This document shows, piece after piece, positions 18,310-26,965 of a stretch of DNA of 64,000 nucleotides (position 1 is the stretch's first letter; every line of letters begins with the position of its first letter). The notes beneath the pieces are model-generated. The model was not told the origin of the DNA. It made no database searches and saw nothing but the letters and a program-made list of their open reading frames with translations. The translations under genes and the position numbers were made by a program. This DNA comes from Alphaproteobacteria bacterium (lineage in GTDB: Bacteria; Pseudomonadota; Alphaproteobacteria; Caulobacterales; Caulobacteraceae), in assembly GCA_018826515.1 (NCBI GenBank), contig JAHKAM010000055.1, positions 1 through 64,000 on the forward strand. Reading direction: 5' to 3'.

Positions 18310-19617
18310 TCATTTGCCGATGCAGAAGGTCGAGAAGACCTCGCCCAGGATGTCCTCGACGCCGATCGCCCCGGTGACCCGCGCAAGGGCATCGGCCGCG
18401 CGGCGCAGGTCGTCGCCGGCCATTTCCGGCGCGACTTCGAGTGCGTCGCGGCCCAACTCCGCCGCAGCCAGCGCCTCGGCGAGGCGGCGGCGGTGTCTCT
18501 CTCGCGTGACAGACGGAAAGTCCGTCCCGGACAGGTCGCGGGCGAGACGGGCGGCGATCCAGTCGTGAAGGTCTGACAGACCCGCCCCGGTCCTCGTGCT
18601 CAGGGACAGGGTTTCGAAATTCCCGACGGCAGCGGCTGTCCCGAGGTCGGCCTTCGTCAGGACCAGCAGATCGCCCGGGCGAACGAAGCGGGCGGCGTCG
18701 CCCTCCGCATCGTCAGGGCCCCGGACCCAGAGACGCAGGTCGGCCGCCTCGGCGCGGGCCCGGGCCCGGCGCACGCCCTCGGCCTCCACAGGGTCCTCGC
18801 TGTCACGCAGCCCGGCGGTGTCGGACAGGGTCACCGCATAGCCGCCGATGATCAGATCGGCGTCGAGCACATCGCGGGTGGTGCCGGCGATCGGCGTGAC
18901 GATGGCCGCCTCGCGCGCGACCAGGGCGTTGAACAATGAGGACTTGCCGGCGTTGGTTTCGCCGATCAGGACGATACGATAGCCCGCCCTGACCCGCTCG
19001 CCGCGCCGGGCGTCGGCCAGGGCGGCCTTGAGGTCGGCGATGAGTCGGTCCAGCACCGGGCCGGCGGCGCGCGCGAGGTTGTCGGGCACCTCCTCGTCGG
19101 GAAAGTCGATCTCCGCCTCGACCAGGGCCAGGGCCGTCAGCAGATCGCGGCGGAATCCGGCATAGGTCTGGCTCAGGGCGCCGTCGAGCTGGCCGAGGGC
19201 CTGGCGGGCCTGGGCCGCGGTCTCGGCGTCGATCAGGTCGGCGACCGCCTCGGCCTGGGCCAGATCCATCCGGCCATTCTCGAAAGCCCGGCGCGTGAAC
19301 TCGCCCGGATCCGCGAGGCGCAGGCCGAGGGCGACCAGCGCTTCGCCCGCCGCCTCGACCACCGCCCGGCCGCCATGCAGATGCAGTTCGGCGCAGTCCT
19401 CGCCGGTGTAGGAGTTTGGCGCCGGAAAGCACAGCACGAGGGCCTGGTCGATCGGCCGGCCGTCGTGGCCGAGATCGCGAAGCGAGGCGAGCCGGGGTTT
19501 GAGACCGCCGGCGCCGAGGGCGGTCAGGGCGGCGTCCGTCCCGGGGCCTGTCAGGCGCAGGATGGCGATGGCCCCCCGGCCCGGGGGGGTGGCGAGGGCG
19601 AAGATGGTGTCGGTCAT
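18310..19617 (-). CDS. mnmE: tRNA modification GTPase MnmE
   Basis: GTPase partner of MnmG in wobble-uridine modification (TrmE). The 435 residues show the N-terminal formyl-THF-binding domain (IFALATPPGRGAIAILRLTGP), an inserted G domain with the P-loop GETNAGKSSLFN (about residues 218-229), G2/G3 IAGTTRD and DTAGLRDSED, G4 TKAD, and the invariant C-terminal CIGK. The ATG at nt 19617 is preceded, 9-12 nt away, by the AGGAG of a repeat element. Confidence 0.97.
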   Translation of the reverse strand: MTDTIFALATPPGRGAIAILRLTGPGTDAALTALGAGGLKPRLASLRDLGHDGRPIDQALVLCFPAPNSYTGEDCAELHLHGGRAVVEAAGEALVALGLRLADPGEFTRRAFENGRMDLAQAEAVADLIDAETAAQARQALGQLDGALSQTYAGFRRDLLTALALVEAEIDFPDEEVPDNLARAAGPVLDRLIADLKAALADARRGERVRAGYRIVLIGETNAGKSSLFNALVAREAAIVTPIAGTTRDVLDADLIIGGYAVTLSDTAGLRDSEDPVEAEGVRRARARAEAADLRLWVRGPDDAEGDAARFVRPGDLLVLTKADLGTAAAVGNFETLSLSTRTGAGLSDLHDWIAARLARDLSGTDFPSVTRERHRRRLAEALAAAELGRDALEVAPEMAGDDLRRAADALARVTGAIGVEDILGEVFSTFCIGK

Positions 19618-19626
19618 AACGAGCGG

Positions 19627-19761
19627 TCTCCTCCCCCCTTATGGGGGAGGTGGCGCGCCGCGTCCGCGGCGTGACGGAGGGGGCTGAACGCATCCGCCGG
19701 CGAATGGGTCTGGCCCCCTCCACCGCTGCGCGGTCCCCCTCCCCCATAAAGGGGGAGGAGA
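19627..19761. repeat. CCTCCCCC/GGGGGAGG palindromic repeat, copy 3
   Basis: A 135-bp element with terminal inverted repeats TCTCCTCCCCC and GGGGGAGGAGA. Its left part is a close inverted match to the right part of copy 2 (shared CGTCACGCCG and GGCGCGCCACCTCCCCC on opposite strands). It fills the gap between mnmE and the DUF6489 gene. Confidence 0.85.
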
Positions 19762-19768
19762 CCCTGGC

Positions 19769-19996
19769 TCACGGCTTGACGGCCGCTTCCATCAGTTTGC
19801 GGAACTGGTCCTGCGCCTGCATGCCGAAACTGGTCCAGGTCTTCATCAGCTCGTCGGGCTGCATGGCGGACATGTTCTCGTCCATGCGCCGCTTCATCTC
19901 GGCGACGAGATGATCGTTCAGCGGCGCGACGTCGGGCAGACCCAGAAAGGCGCGCGCCTCGGCTGGCGTACATTCGACCTCGACATTGACCTTCAT
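19769..19996 (-). CDS. DUF6489-like small protein, 75 aa
   Basis: A short, probably helical cytosolic protein: MKVNVEVECTPAEARAFLGL then MKRRMDENMSAMQPDELMKTW and MQAQDQFRKLMEAAVKP. It matches my memory of DUF6489, an alphaproteobacterial family of unknown function that sits next to mnmE. The second half resembles the short amphipathic helices of phasin-like proteins, but this is only a resemblance. A perfect parS site lies just upstream of the ATG. Confidence 0.75.
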   Translation of the reverse strand: MKVNVEVECTPAEARAFLGLPDVAPLNDHLVAEMKRRMDENMSAMQPDELMKTWTSFGMQAQDQFRKLMEAAVKP

Positions 19997-20007
19997 CGCC
20001 CTGCTCC

Positions 20008-20023
20008 TGTTTCACGTGAAACA
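20008..20023. other. parS: parS site, perfect 16-bp palindrome
   Basis: TGTTTCACGTGAAACA is the exact bacterial parS consensus. It lies in the 42-bp gap between the DUF6489 gene and the rho stop codon, about 5.2 kb from parB and 4.2 kb from the predicted origin. Confidence 0.93.
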
Positions 20024-20038
20024 GCGGCCATACCGCCG

Positions 20039-21451
20039 TCAGGTGTTCATCGACTGGAAGAAGTCCGCATTGTTCTTCGACTGACGCAGCTTGTCGATCA
20101 GGAACTCGATCGCGTCCTGCGGGCCCATCGGATTGAGGATGCGGCGCAGGACATAGGTCTTGGCCAGCTGGTCCTTGGGCGTGGTGAGCTCTTCCTTGCG
20201 GGTGCCCGACTTGAGCACGTCGATGGCCGGGAAAATGCGCTTGTCGGCGACCTTGCGGTCCAGCACGATCTCCGAGTTGCCGGTGCCCTTGAACTCTTCG
20301 AAGATCACCTCGTCCATGCGCGAGCCGGTGTCGATCAGGGCGGTGGCGATGATGGTCAGCGACCCGCCCTGCTCGACATTCCGCGCGGCGCCAAAGAACC
20401 GCTTGGGCCGCTGCAGGGCGTTGGCGTCGACGCCGCCGGTCAGGACCTTGCCCGACGACGGCACGGTGGCGTTGTAGGCGCGGCCCAGGCGGGTGATGGA
20501 GTCGAGCAGGATGACGACATCCTTCTTGTGCTCAACCAGACGCTTGGCCTTCTCGATCACCATCTCGGCGACGGCGACGTGGCGGGTGGCCGGTTCGTCG
20601 AAGGTCGAGGCGATGACCTCGCCCTTCACCGTGCGCTGCATGTCGGTCACTTCTTCCGGCCGTTCGTCGATCAGCAGGACGATGAGGAAGACCTCGGGGT
20701 GGTTCTTCTCGATCGATTTGGCGATGTTCTGCAGCATCACCGTCTTGCCGACGCGCGGCGGAGCGACGATCAGGCAGCGCTGGCCCTTGCCGAGCGGGGC
20801 GACGATATCGATCACACGGCCCGAACGGTCCTTCAGCGTCGGGTCCTGGATTTCCATGTGCAGCCGCTCTTCGGGATAGAGCGGGGTCAGGTTGTCGAAC
20901 AGGACCTTGGTCTTGACCGTCTCGGGGTCCTCGAAATTGATCGTGTCGACCTTGAGCAGGGCGAAATAGCGCTCGCCCTCGCGCGGCCCGCGGACGGCCC
21001 CGTGGATGGTGTCGCCCGAGCGCAGGCCGAAGCGGCGAATCTGCGAGGGCGAGACATAGACATCGTCCGGACCCGGAAGATAATTGACATCCGGGCTGCG
21101 CAGGAAGCCGAAGCCGTCAGGCAGGATTTCGAGCACGCCGTCGGCGATGATCTCGACTTCCTCGTCGGCCAGGGTCTTCAGGATGGCGAACAGGAGATCC
21201 TGCTTGCGCAGATTGCCGGCGTTCTCGATCTCGAGGCTCTCGGCGAAGGCGACCAGGTCTTCCGGCGTCTTCTCGTTCAGCTCCTGCAGGGTGATCCGGC
21301 CGTTGGGGACGATCGGCTCGCCGTCGTCATCCTCGTCGCCCGACTCCTGGTCGACCATGGGCAGGTCGACGGCCGCCATTTCATTGCCGGCCTCGGGGAC
21401 TTCGGTCCCGGCGGCAGGTTCGGTTTCGGGGGCGTCGGTGGGATCGGTCAT
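20039..21451 (-). CDS. rho: Transcription termination factor Rho
   Basis: Hexameric RNA helicase that ends transcription. The 470 residues have an acidic, Pro/Glu-rich extension (1-45) typical of alphaproteobacteria, the helix bundle ([15 protein letters not shown]), the RNA-binding cold-shock domain ([20 protein letters not shown]), the P-loop [12 protein letters not shown], Walker [11 protein letters not shown] and the R loop. The ATG at nt 21451 was chosen over an upstream TTG. The 200 bp upstream (21461-21658) hold no gene I can support and may be an autoregulatory leader. Confidence 0.97.
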   Translation of the reverse strand: MTDPTDAPETEPAAGTEVPEAGNEMAAVDLPMVDQESGDEDDDGEPIVPNGRITLQELNEKTPEDLVAFAESLEIENAGNLRKQDLLFAILKTLADEEVEIIADGVLEILPDGFGFLRSPDVNYLPGPDDVYVSPSQIRRFGLRSGDTIHGAVRGPREGERYFALLKVDTINFEDPETVKTKVLFDNLTPLYPEERLHMEIQDPTLKDRSGRVIDIVAPLGKGQRCLIVAPPRVGKTVMLQNIAKSIEKNHPEVFLIVLLIDERPEEVTDMQRTVKGEVIASTFDEPATRHVAVAEMVIEKAKRLVEHKKDVVILLDSITRLGRAYNATVPSSGKVLTGGVDANALQRPKRFFGAARNVEQGGSLTIIATALIDTGSRMDEVIFEEFKGTGNSEIVLDRKVADKRIFPAIDVLKSGTRKEELTTPKDQLAKTYVLRRILNPMGPQDAIEFLIDKLRQSKNNADFFQSMNT

Positions 21452-21658
21452 GGCGTGCAATCATAAGCATCGCCGCGAGACAGGGCGTCGCGCGGGCGGA
21501 AAATCCAGCGATGTCTGGCCTCGCGGCCGGGTGGAGAGGCGACGGGTCGTCCCGGCGAGATCGGCGGGCGTCGCGAAGAGGGGGACCGCCCCAGACTCCT
21601 GCAGGGCGGTTCGCGGTCAGCGAAACCACGCGGGGTCCTTCAGGTCAAGCGGGGCAGC

Positions 21659-22126
21659 TCAGCCGAAGGTCCATTCCGTGGTCACCGACAGCACCATGAC
21701 GATGGCGATGACAAAGGGGATCTCGTTGGTCATGCGCCAGAATTTGCCGGACCGGGTCGAGGTCCCGGCGGCGATCTTCCGGCGCTCCCCGGCAAGAAAG
21801 CCGTGCCAGGCCGACAGGGCGGCCACCCCGGCGAGCTTGGCCACCATCCATGGCTGGTGAAGGACGCTCCAGTCCGCCCCCTCGCCGCTGCGCAGCCACA
21901 GCAGCCAGCCGCCGAAGATGAAGGCCACGATCATGGCCGGATTGACGATGATGCGCAGCAGGCGGGTTTGCCACAGGCGCAGCAGGGCCTGCATCTCCCC
22001 TCGCAGCGGCTCGGCCTTGCCCGCCTGTTCGGCGTCATAGGCATAGAGGCGCGGCAGGAAGAGCATCCCGGCCATCCAGGCGATGACGGCCAGAATATGC
22101 AGGCCGCGCACGATCTCGAAGGTCAT
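21659..22126 (-). CDS. hemJ: Protoporphyrinogen oxidase HemJ
   Basis: Membrane enzyme converting protoporphyrinogen IX to protoporphyrin IX. The 155 residues form about four transmembrane helices. The conserved His is in VRGLHILAVIAWMAGMLFLPRLYAYH-type sequence (His10), with the second pattern KLAGVAALSAWHGFL. It overlaps the end of hemH by four bases (ATGA), and the hemE-hemH-hemJ set gives three late steps of haem synthesis. HemJ is the usual oxidase in alphaproteobacteria lacking HemG and HemY. Confidence 0.92.
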   Translation of the reverse strand: MTFEIVRGLHILAVIAWMAGMLFLPRLYAYDAEQAGKAEPLRGEMQALLRLWQTRLLRIIVNPAMIVAFIFGGWLLWLRSGEGADWSVLHQPWMVAKLAGVAALSAWHGFLAGERRKIAAGTSTRSGKFWRMTNEIPFVIAIVMVLSVTTEWTFG

Positions 22127-23160
22127 GCCGTCCCCCGCTCACAGGTCCGGGGACAGGCCTTCCAGTCCGCCCGGCAGCCAGGACCCCAGGGCGCCGTCCC
22201 GGTCCGCGGCAAGGCGTCGACCACGGCCTCGGCCAGTGTCCGGATGAAGGGTGCCGCCACGCCCACCGCCGGGCTGCGCAGGTAGGGGGTCACGCCCTGT
22301 TCGTGGGCCAGTTCGGCGTATTCGATGTCCAGCTCGACCAGGGTCTCGATGTGTTCGGAGACGAAGGCGACCGGCGTCACCACCACCCCGACCCCGTCGC
22401 GACCCGCCTGGGCGATCGCGTCCGGGGTCGACGGCCCCAGCCATTTCATCGGCCCGACCCGGCTCTGGTAGCAGATCGCCCAGTCGGTCAGCCCGGCATG
22501 GGCGGCGATGGCGGCGCAGGTGGACTCGATCTGCTCCTGATAGGGATCGCCCTTCCGGGTGATCAGGCTTTCGGGAATACCGTGGGCCGAGAACAGGACG
22601 CGGACCCGCCGGTCGCCGGCCTCCGCCAGCTTCGCCCGGACCCCGTCGGCCTGGGCCTCGATCCAGCCCGCCGCCTCCGGATAGCAACAGACCGTCCGGC
22701 TGGCGCCCGACCCCGCATAGACCTCCGACCAGCGTTTCAGCGAGGACTCGGTCGTCGTGGTCGAGAACTGCGGATACAGCGGCAGGAGAACGATTTCATC
22801 CGGCCCGAACGCGGCCACGTCCACCGCCGTCTCCTCGGTCAGGGGCGACCAGTAGCGCATGGCGATGAAGGCGCGGATCTCGTCGTCCGGAAGCAGGCCG
22901 GCCAGGGCCTGCGCGAGAGCGTCCGCCTGTCTGCGGGTCTCCGGCAGCAGGGGCGACCCGCCGCCCATCAGAGCGTAGTTGGCCTGGGCCCCCTTTTCGC
23001 GGCGACTCGAGATCAGCCGGGCCAGGGCGGTGCGGAACGGATTGGGCAGGCCGATGATGGCCGGATCATTGAACAGGTTGAACAGAAAGGGCCGGACGGA
23101 CGCCTGATCATCAGGGCCCCCGAGGTTGAACAGAACAATCGCGATGCGGCGACCGGTCAT
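22123..23160 (-). CDS. hemH: Ferrochelatase
   Basis: Inserts Fe2+ into protoporphyrin IX, the final step of protohaem synthesis. The 345 residues show VLFNLGGPD at the start, the active-site His in LFSAHGIPESL, then CYQSRVGPMKWLGP and the metal-site Glu in PVAFVSEHIETLVELDIEY. The C-terminus is Cys-containing (KACPRTCERG), seen in some bacterial ferrochelatases with an Fe-S cluster, though cluster binding here is unproven. Starts and stops overlap hemE and hemJ (ATGA each). Confidence 0.96.
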   Translation of the reverse strand: MTGRRIAIVLFNLGGPDDQASVRPFLFNLFNDPAIIGLPNPFRTALARLISSRREKGAQANYALMGGGSPLLPETRRQADALAQALAGLLPDDEIRAFIAMRYWSPLTEETAVDVAAFGPDEIVLLPLYPQFSTTTTESSLKRWSEVYAGSGASRTVCCYPEAAGWIEAQADGVRAKLAEAGDRRVRVLFSAHGIPESLITRKGDPYQEQIESTCAAIAAHAGLTDWAICYQSRVGPMKWLGPSTPDAIAQAGRDGVGVVVTPVAFVSEHIETLVELDIEYAELAHEQGVTPYLRSPAVGVAAPFIRTLAEAVVDALPRTGTAPWGPGCRADWKACPRTCERGTA

Positions 23161-24203
23161 TGGGCGCCAATCCGTTTCAGAACCTGTTCGACGTGGGCGA
23201 TCGGCACGTCCGGCAGGATGCCGTGGCCGAGGTTGAAGATCCATGGCCCCTGCCCCCAGGCCTCGAGCAGCTGGTCGACGCGACGATCCAGCATAGGTCC
23301 CCCGGCGCGCAGCAGCAGGGGATCGAGCGCCCCCTGGATCGGCTTGATCGCCTGGACGCGGCGGCCGATGTCGAGGGGACAGGCCGTATCGAGCGCCACC
23401 GCCTGGACGTCCACCTCGGCGGCATAGCGCTCGGCCAGGGCCGCCGATCCCCGCGGAAAGCCGATCAGCGGAACGGTCACCCCCAGCTCCCGGACCCGCC
23501 TCACCAGCTTCTGATGCGGTCGCAGAACGAGACTTTCGAACAGATCCTCCGGCAGACCCTCGGCCCAGCTCTCGAAGATCTTCAGCACCTGGGCGCCGGC
23601 GTCGGCCTGCATCTTCAGATAATGGGCCGTGGCCTCGACCAGCACATCCAGAAGCGCCGCGACCTCTTCCGGCTCGGCATAGGCATAGGTGCGGGCCTGG
23701 GCCCGTTCGCCCTTGCCGATCGAGCGGGACTCGCCGTCCAGCATATAGGTGGCGACTGTCCAGGGCGCGCCGGCGAAGCCGATCAGGGCCCGCCCGGGGT
23801 CCAGTTGCCCACGCACCAGGGACAGGGTCTCGCCGACCTGTTTCAACGCCTCGCCGGCCGCGCCGGTCAGCGCTTCCATGGTCGCCACCGGCGGCAGGGC
23901 GCCCAGCCGGGGTCCCTCGCCCGCCTCGAACCAGACCTCCTGGCCGAGGGCGCGGGGGATCAGCAGAATGTCCGCGAAGACGATGGCGGCGTCGAAGCCG
24001 AACCGCCGCATCGGCTGCAAGGTCGCCTCGGCCGCCTTTTCCGGGTCAAGGCAGAAGGAGATGAAGTCCGGGGTGGTCGCCCTCAGGGCGCGGTATTCCG
24101 GCAGGTAGCGCCCGGCCTGCCGCATGAACCATACCGGAGGCCTCGCGGTCGCCTCGCCGGCGAGAACCTTGAGCAACAGGGGCGTATCGGGGGAGAGGGT
24201 CAT
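23157..24203 (-). CDS. hemE: Uroporphyrinogen decarboxylase
   Basis: Decarboxylates uroporphyrinogen III to coproporphyrinogen III. The 348 residues include both family signatures: PVWFMRQAGRYLPEYR (residues 23-38) and GFAGAPWTVATYML, and the active-site Asp in FADILLIPRALGQ. It is the first gene of hemE-hemH-hemJ and borders the predicted replication origin, the same flank as Cori in Caulobacter, where hemE transcription starts inside the origin. Confidence 0.97.
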   Translation of the reverse strand: MTLSPDTPLLLKVLAGEATARPPVWFMRQAGRYLPEYRALRATTPDFISFCLDPEKAAEATLQPMRRFGFDAAIVFADILLIPRALGQEVWFEAGEGPRLGALPPVATMEALTGAAGEALKQVGETLSLVRGQLDPGRALIGFAGAPWTVATYMLDGESRSIGKGERAQARTYAYAEPEEVAALLDVLVEATAHYLKMQADAGAQVLKIFESWAEGLPEDLFESLVLRPHQKLVRRVRELGVTVPLIGFPRGSAALAERYAAEVDVQAVALDTACPLDIGRRVQAIKPIQGALDPLLLRAGGPMLDRRVDQLLEAWGQGPWIFNLGHGILPDVPIAHVEQVLKRIGAQ

Positions 24204-24426
24204 ATGCTCCCGGTCCTACCGGGGGGCCGGGTCCGGCTCAAGCCCGTCCCGCGTCGCACCCTCCAATCCTTCTCAAGAAAAGAATCGAAAGATTTGGAAG
24301 TAGAAGACAGGGCCGGGGACGAAGGGGACAAAAGCCCTGTTTGGACCGTCTCCGGACGGGTTTTCCGCAAACGGTCACCGGGCGGCGCCCCGGCGTCCAC
24401 GGCGTTGGTGAAAGCGGGGATAAATC

Positions 24427-24441
24427 CTAACGAGGCCTTAA
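24427..24441. promoter_or_regulatory. CtrA-binding site, one mismatch
   Basis: CTAA-CGAGGCC-TTAA fits the CtrA consensus TTAA-N7-TTAA with one mismatch. It lies 4 nt from a DnaA-box-like 9-mer (24415-24423), the kind of overlap by which CtrA represses initiation in Caulobacter. Confidence 0.65.
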
Positions 24442-24487
24442 CGCGGGGTCTCAACGGCCGACAGCGGCGCGAAGGGGCTGGGCGCCG

Positions 24488-24502
24488 TTAACGTCTCATT
24501 AA
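24488..24502. promoter_or_regulatory. CtrA-binding site, perfect TTAA-N7-TTAA
   Basis: TTAA-CGTCTCA-TTAA matches the full CtrA consensus with exact 7-nt spacing. It is followed after 2 nt by the DnaA-box-like ATCTCCACA. Confidence 0.8.
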
Positions 24503-24504
24503 GG

Positions 24505-24513
24505 ATCTCCACA
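24505..24513 (+). promoter_or_regulatory. DnaA-box-like 9-mer next to the CtrA site
   Basis: ATCTCCACA matches TTATCCACA at 7 of 9 positions, including TCCACA. Degenerate boxes of this sort are used in Caulobacter. Its position beside a perfect CtrA site is the main reason to take it seriously. Confidence 0.5.
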
Positions 24514-24690
24514 GGCGGACCGGCGTCCGCGGACCGCCTTGGGATGAAAGCGTCCGCCGCCGCCGCCGTCATCCACCTCTGTCCCCGCTCGCGGCCCGCC
24601 TCCGGCGCCGCTATAGGGAAAGACGGGCCTTTCGCCCCCGACGGCGCCCCGGCCCGTCCACAGGAGTCTCGCAATCATGGACAGCTGCCG

Positions 24691-25572
24691 ATGAGCCCGG
24701 GATCAGGATCGGGCCGCACCTCGGGCCCGTCACGGCTGGCGACCTATTTCCATGTGCACCTGGTCTCGGATTCTACAGGAGAGACCCTGAACGCCATGGC
24801 CAAGGCCGTGGTGGCCCGGTTCGACGGCGTTATCCCGATCGAGCACATCTATGCCCTGGTCCGCTCGGGCAAACAGATGGAGCGGGTGCTGGAAGAGGTG
24901 GCCGCGTCGCCGGGCGTGGTCCTGCACACCCTGGTCGACCGCGACCTGCGCGAACAGCTGGAGCAAGGCTGCCGGACGCTGGACATGCCCCAGATCGCGG
25001 CCCTTGATCCGCTCGTCGGGGCCCTGTCGCGCTATCTCGGCGCCGCCCTGTCGACCCGGGTGGGTGCGCAGCACGCGCTGGACACGGACTATTTCAACCG
25101 CATCGCCGCCCTCGACTACGCCATGGCCCATGACGACGGACAGGGCACGGCAGTCCAGTTGGAGGGCGCTGACGTCGTGCTGTGCGGGGTCAGCCGCACC
25201 TCCAAGACCCCGACCTGCATCTATCTGGCTCACCGGGGCGTCCGCGCCGCCAATGTGCCGCTGGTGCCCGGCCAGGAGGATGGGGAGCGGCTGGTCGGGC
25301 TGAAGAATCCGCTGGTGGTCGGCCTGACGGTCTCGCCCGACCGGCTCGTGCAGATTCGACGGAATCGGCTGGACGGGCTGAACGCTGACCGGGCCAGTTC
25401 GTATGTCGATCACGAGGCGGTGCGCGAAGAGACGGTCAAGGCCCGGCGCGCCTTTGAACGGCGCGGCTGGCCGGTCATCGACGTGACCCGCCGGTCGGTC
25501 GAGGAGACGGCGGCGGCGGTCATCAACCTGCTCAACGAGCGCCGCACCCGGCGGCTGGCGGCCTCATGGTGA
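24691..25572 (+). CDS. ppsR: PPDK/PEP-synthase regulatory kinase-pyrophosphorylase (DUF299)
   Basis: Bifunctional ADP-dependent kinase and Pi-dependent pyrophosphorylase that switches pyruvate-phosphate dikinase or PEP synthase off and on. The 293 residues have the family start FHVHLVSDSTGET and the P-loop CGVSRTSKTPTCIYLA. The target is not in the window. The ATG at nt 24691 overlaps the stop of a five-codon frame (nt 24677-24694), which has a GGAG upstream. First gene right of the origin and the start of an overlapping run with maf, aroE and coaE. Confidence 0.92.
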   Translation: MSPGSGSGRTSGPSRLATYFHVHLVSDSTGETLNAMAKAVVARFDGVIPIEHIYALVRSGKQMERVLEEVAASPGVVLHTLVDRDLREQLEQGCRTLDMPQIAALDPLVGALSRYLGAALSTRVGAQHALDTDYFNRIAALDYAMAHDDGQGTAVQLEGADVVLCGVSRTSKTPTCIYLAHRGVRAANVPLVPGQEDGERLVGLKNPLVVGLTVSPDRLVQIRRNRLDGLNADRASSYVDHEAVREETVKARRAFERRGWPVIDVTRRSVEETAAAVINLLNERRTRRLAASW

Positions 25573-26171
25573 CCGCCCCGACCGAGCGGCTGATCCTCGC
25601 GTCGAAAAGCGCGGCGCGGCGGTCGATGCTGACCGGCGCCGGCGTGCCCTTTACGGTCCAGGTCGCCGATGTCGATGAGGACGCCGTCAAGGCGACGCAT
25701 GATCCGGCCGATGCCGCGGGGCTGGCGATTGAACTGGCGCGTGCCAAGGCATTGGCTGTGTCCCGCCACGACGCCGACGCCTGGGTGCTGGGCGCGGACC
25801 AGACCCTGGCGTTGGACGGCGGTCTGCTGTCGAAGGCGGGATCGCTGGAAGCGGCGCGGGTGCAGCTGGAGGCGATGCGCGGCCGGGTCCATCATCTGCA
25901 CTCGGGCGCCGCCCTCGCGCACAACGGCCAGATCGTCTGGTCGGGCGTGGATACGGTCACGATGCGGGTCCGGCCGTTTTCCAACGCCTTCCTGGACGCC
26001 TATCTGGCGGCCGAGGGCGAGGGACTTCTGGCCTGTGTCGGCTCCTACCGGCTGGAGGGCATGGGCGCCCAGCTGTTCGAGGCGGTGGAGGGCGACTATT
26101 TCACCGTCCTGGGCCTGCCGCTCTGGCCTGTGCTGGCCGAGCTGCGCCGGGCCGGGGTGTTGAAGTCATGA
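25566..26171 (+). CDS. maf: Maf-family nucleoside-triphosphate pyrophosphatase
   Basis: House-cleaning enzyme that hydrolyses non-canonical or UTP-type nucleotides to monophosphates. The 201 residues begin with the Maf signature [14 protein letters not shown]; the acidic motif VLGADQTL and the C-terminal signature [15 protein letters not shown] also match. Overlaps ppsR by 7 nt and aroE by 4 nt, which implies co-translation. Assignment to a substrate subgroup is not possible by eye. Confidence 0.92.
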   Translation: MVTAPTERLILASKSAARRSMLTGAGVPFTVQVADVDEDAVKATHDPADAAGLAIELARAKALAVSRHDADAWVLGADQTLALDGGLLSKAGSLEAARVQLEAMRGRVHHLHSGAALAHNGQIVWSGVDTVTMRVRPFSNAFLDAYLAAEGEGLLACVGSYRLEGMGAQLFEAVEGDYFTVLGLPLWPVLAELRRAGVLKS

Positions 26172-26965
26172 CGATGCAGGCGGGCGTCGCGGGCCAGCCC
26201 ATCGCCCATTCGCTCAGTCCCCTGATCCACGCCGCCTGGATCGCGGCGGCCGGCCTGGACGCCGCCTACCAGGCCTGGGGGCCCGCGGATGCCGACGAAT
26301 TCGCCGCCCTCGTCGCCGAAGGGCGCGCCGGCAGGCTGCGCGGGATGAACGTCACCGCCCCGTTCAAGGAACAGGCGCTGGCTATGGCGCAAGAGGCCAG
26401 CGCCACGGCGAGAACCTGTGGATCGGCCAATCTGCTGTTGTTCGGGGGCGGCCGGGTCCGGGCCGACAGCACCGATGGCGCAGGGCTGATGGCGGCGCTG
26501 GCCGAACAGGCGCCGCAGCTGGATGTGAACGGCCGTTGGGTGATGGTGCTCGGCGCGGGGGGCGCCGCGCGGGCGGCGGTCGCGGCGCTCAAGGCCGCCG
26601 GCGCCGAGGTCGGGGTGCTGAACCGGACGCGGGCGCGGGCCGAAGCCTTGGGATCGGACCTCGGCGTGGTCGTCGCGGAACCCGGCGCGCTGGCCGGGGC
26701 GGCGCTTGTGGTCAATGGGCTCAGCGTGCGACCCGATATCGACCTTTCGGGACTGCGGGACGACGCGGTGTTGATGGATATGACCTATCGTCCGCTCATG
26801 ACGCCCTTTCTGGCGCAGGGTCGGGCGCGCGGTCTGGCGACGGTGGATGGTCTGGCCATGCTGATCGGCCAGGCGCGGCCCTCGTTCCAGGCCTTGTTCG
26901 GTCAGGCGCCGCCGGATGTGGACGTGCGCTCAGTCGCGCTCCGAGCGCTGGAGAGCGGGTCATGA
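26168..26965 (+). CDS. aroE: Shikimate dehydrogenase (NADP)
   Basis: Reduces 3-dehydroshikimate to shikimate in aromatic amino-acid synthesis. The 265 residues have the substrate-binding start [13 protein letters not shown] (Ser-x-Ser), the catalytic Lys in [18 protein letters not shown], the NADP fold [15 protein letters not shown] and the end loop [19 protein letters not shown]. Overlaps maf and coaE by 4 nt each. Complete. Confidence 0.95.
   Translation: MTMQAGVAGQPIAHSLSPLIHAAWIAAAGLDAAYQAWGPADADEFAALVAEGRAGRLRGMNVTAPFKEQALAMAQEASATARTCGSANLLLFGGGRVRADSTDGAGLMAALAEQAPQLDVNGRWVMVLGAGGAARAAVAALKAAGAEVGVLNRTRARAEALGSDLGVVVAEPGALAGAALVVNGLSVRPDIDLSGLRDDAVLMDMTYRPLMTPFLAQGRARGLATVDGLAMLIGQARPSFQALFGQAPPDVDVRSVALRALESGS

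Larger units (their letters stand above)
24204..24690. other. oriC: Putative chromosomal replication origin (Cori-like)
   Basis: The 487-bp gap between hemE (leftward) and ppsR (rightward) contains no gene I can support. It has an A-rich stretch at nt 24262-24310 in an otherwise very GC-rich window, with one GANTC methylation site (nt 24282-24286). It also has DnaA-box-like 9-mers (TTATCCCCG on minus at 24415-24423, ATCTCCACA at 24505-24513, TCATCCACC at 24569-24577; each 7 of 9 to TTATCCACA), two GGGGACG/GGGGACA motifs, and two CtrA-type sites. Gene order and the switch in transcription direction match the Caulobacter origin. All DnaA boxes are degenerate. Confidence 0.78.
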
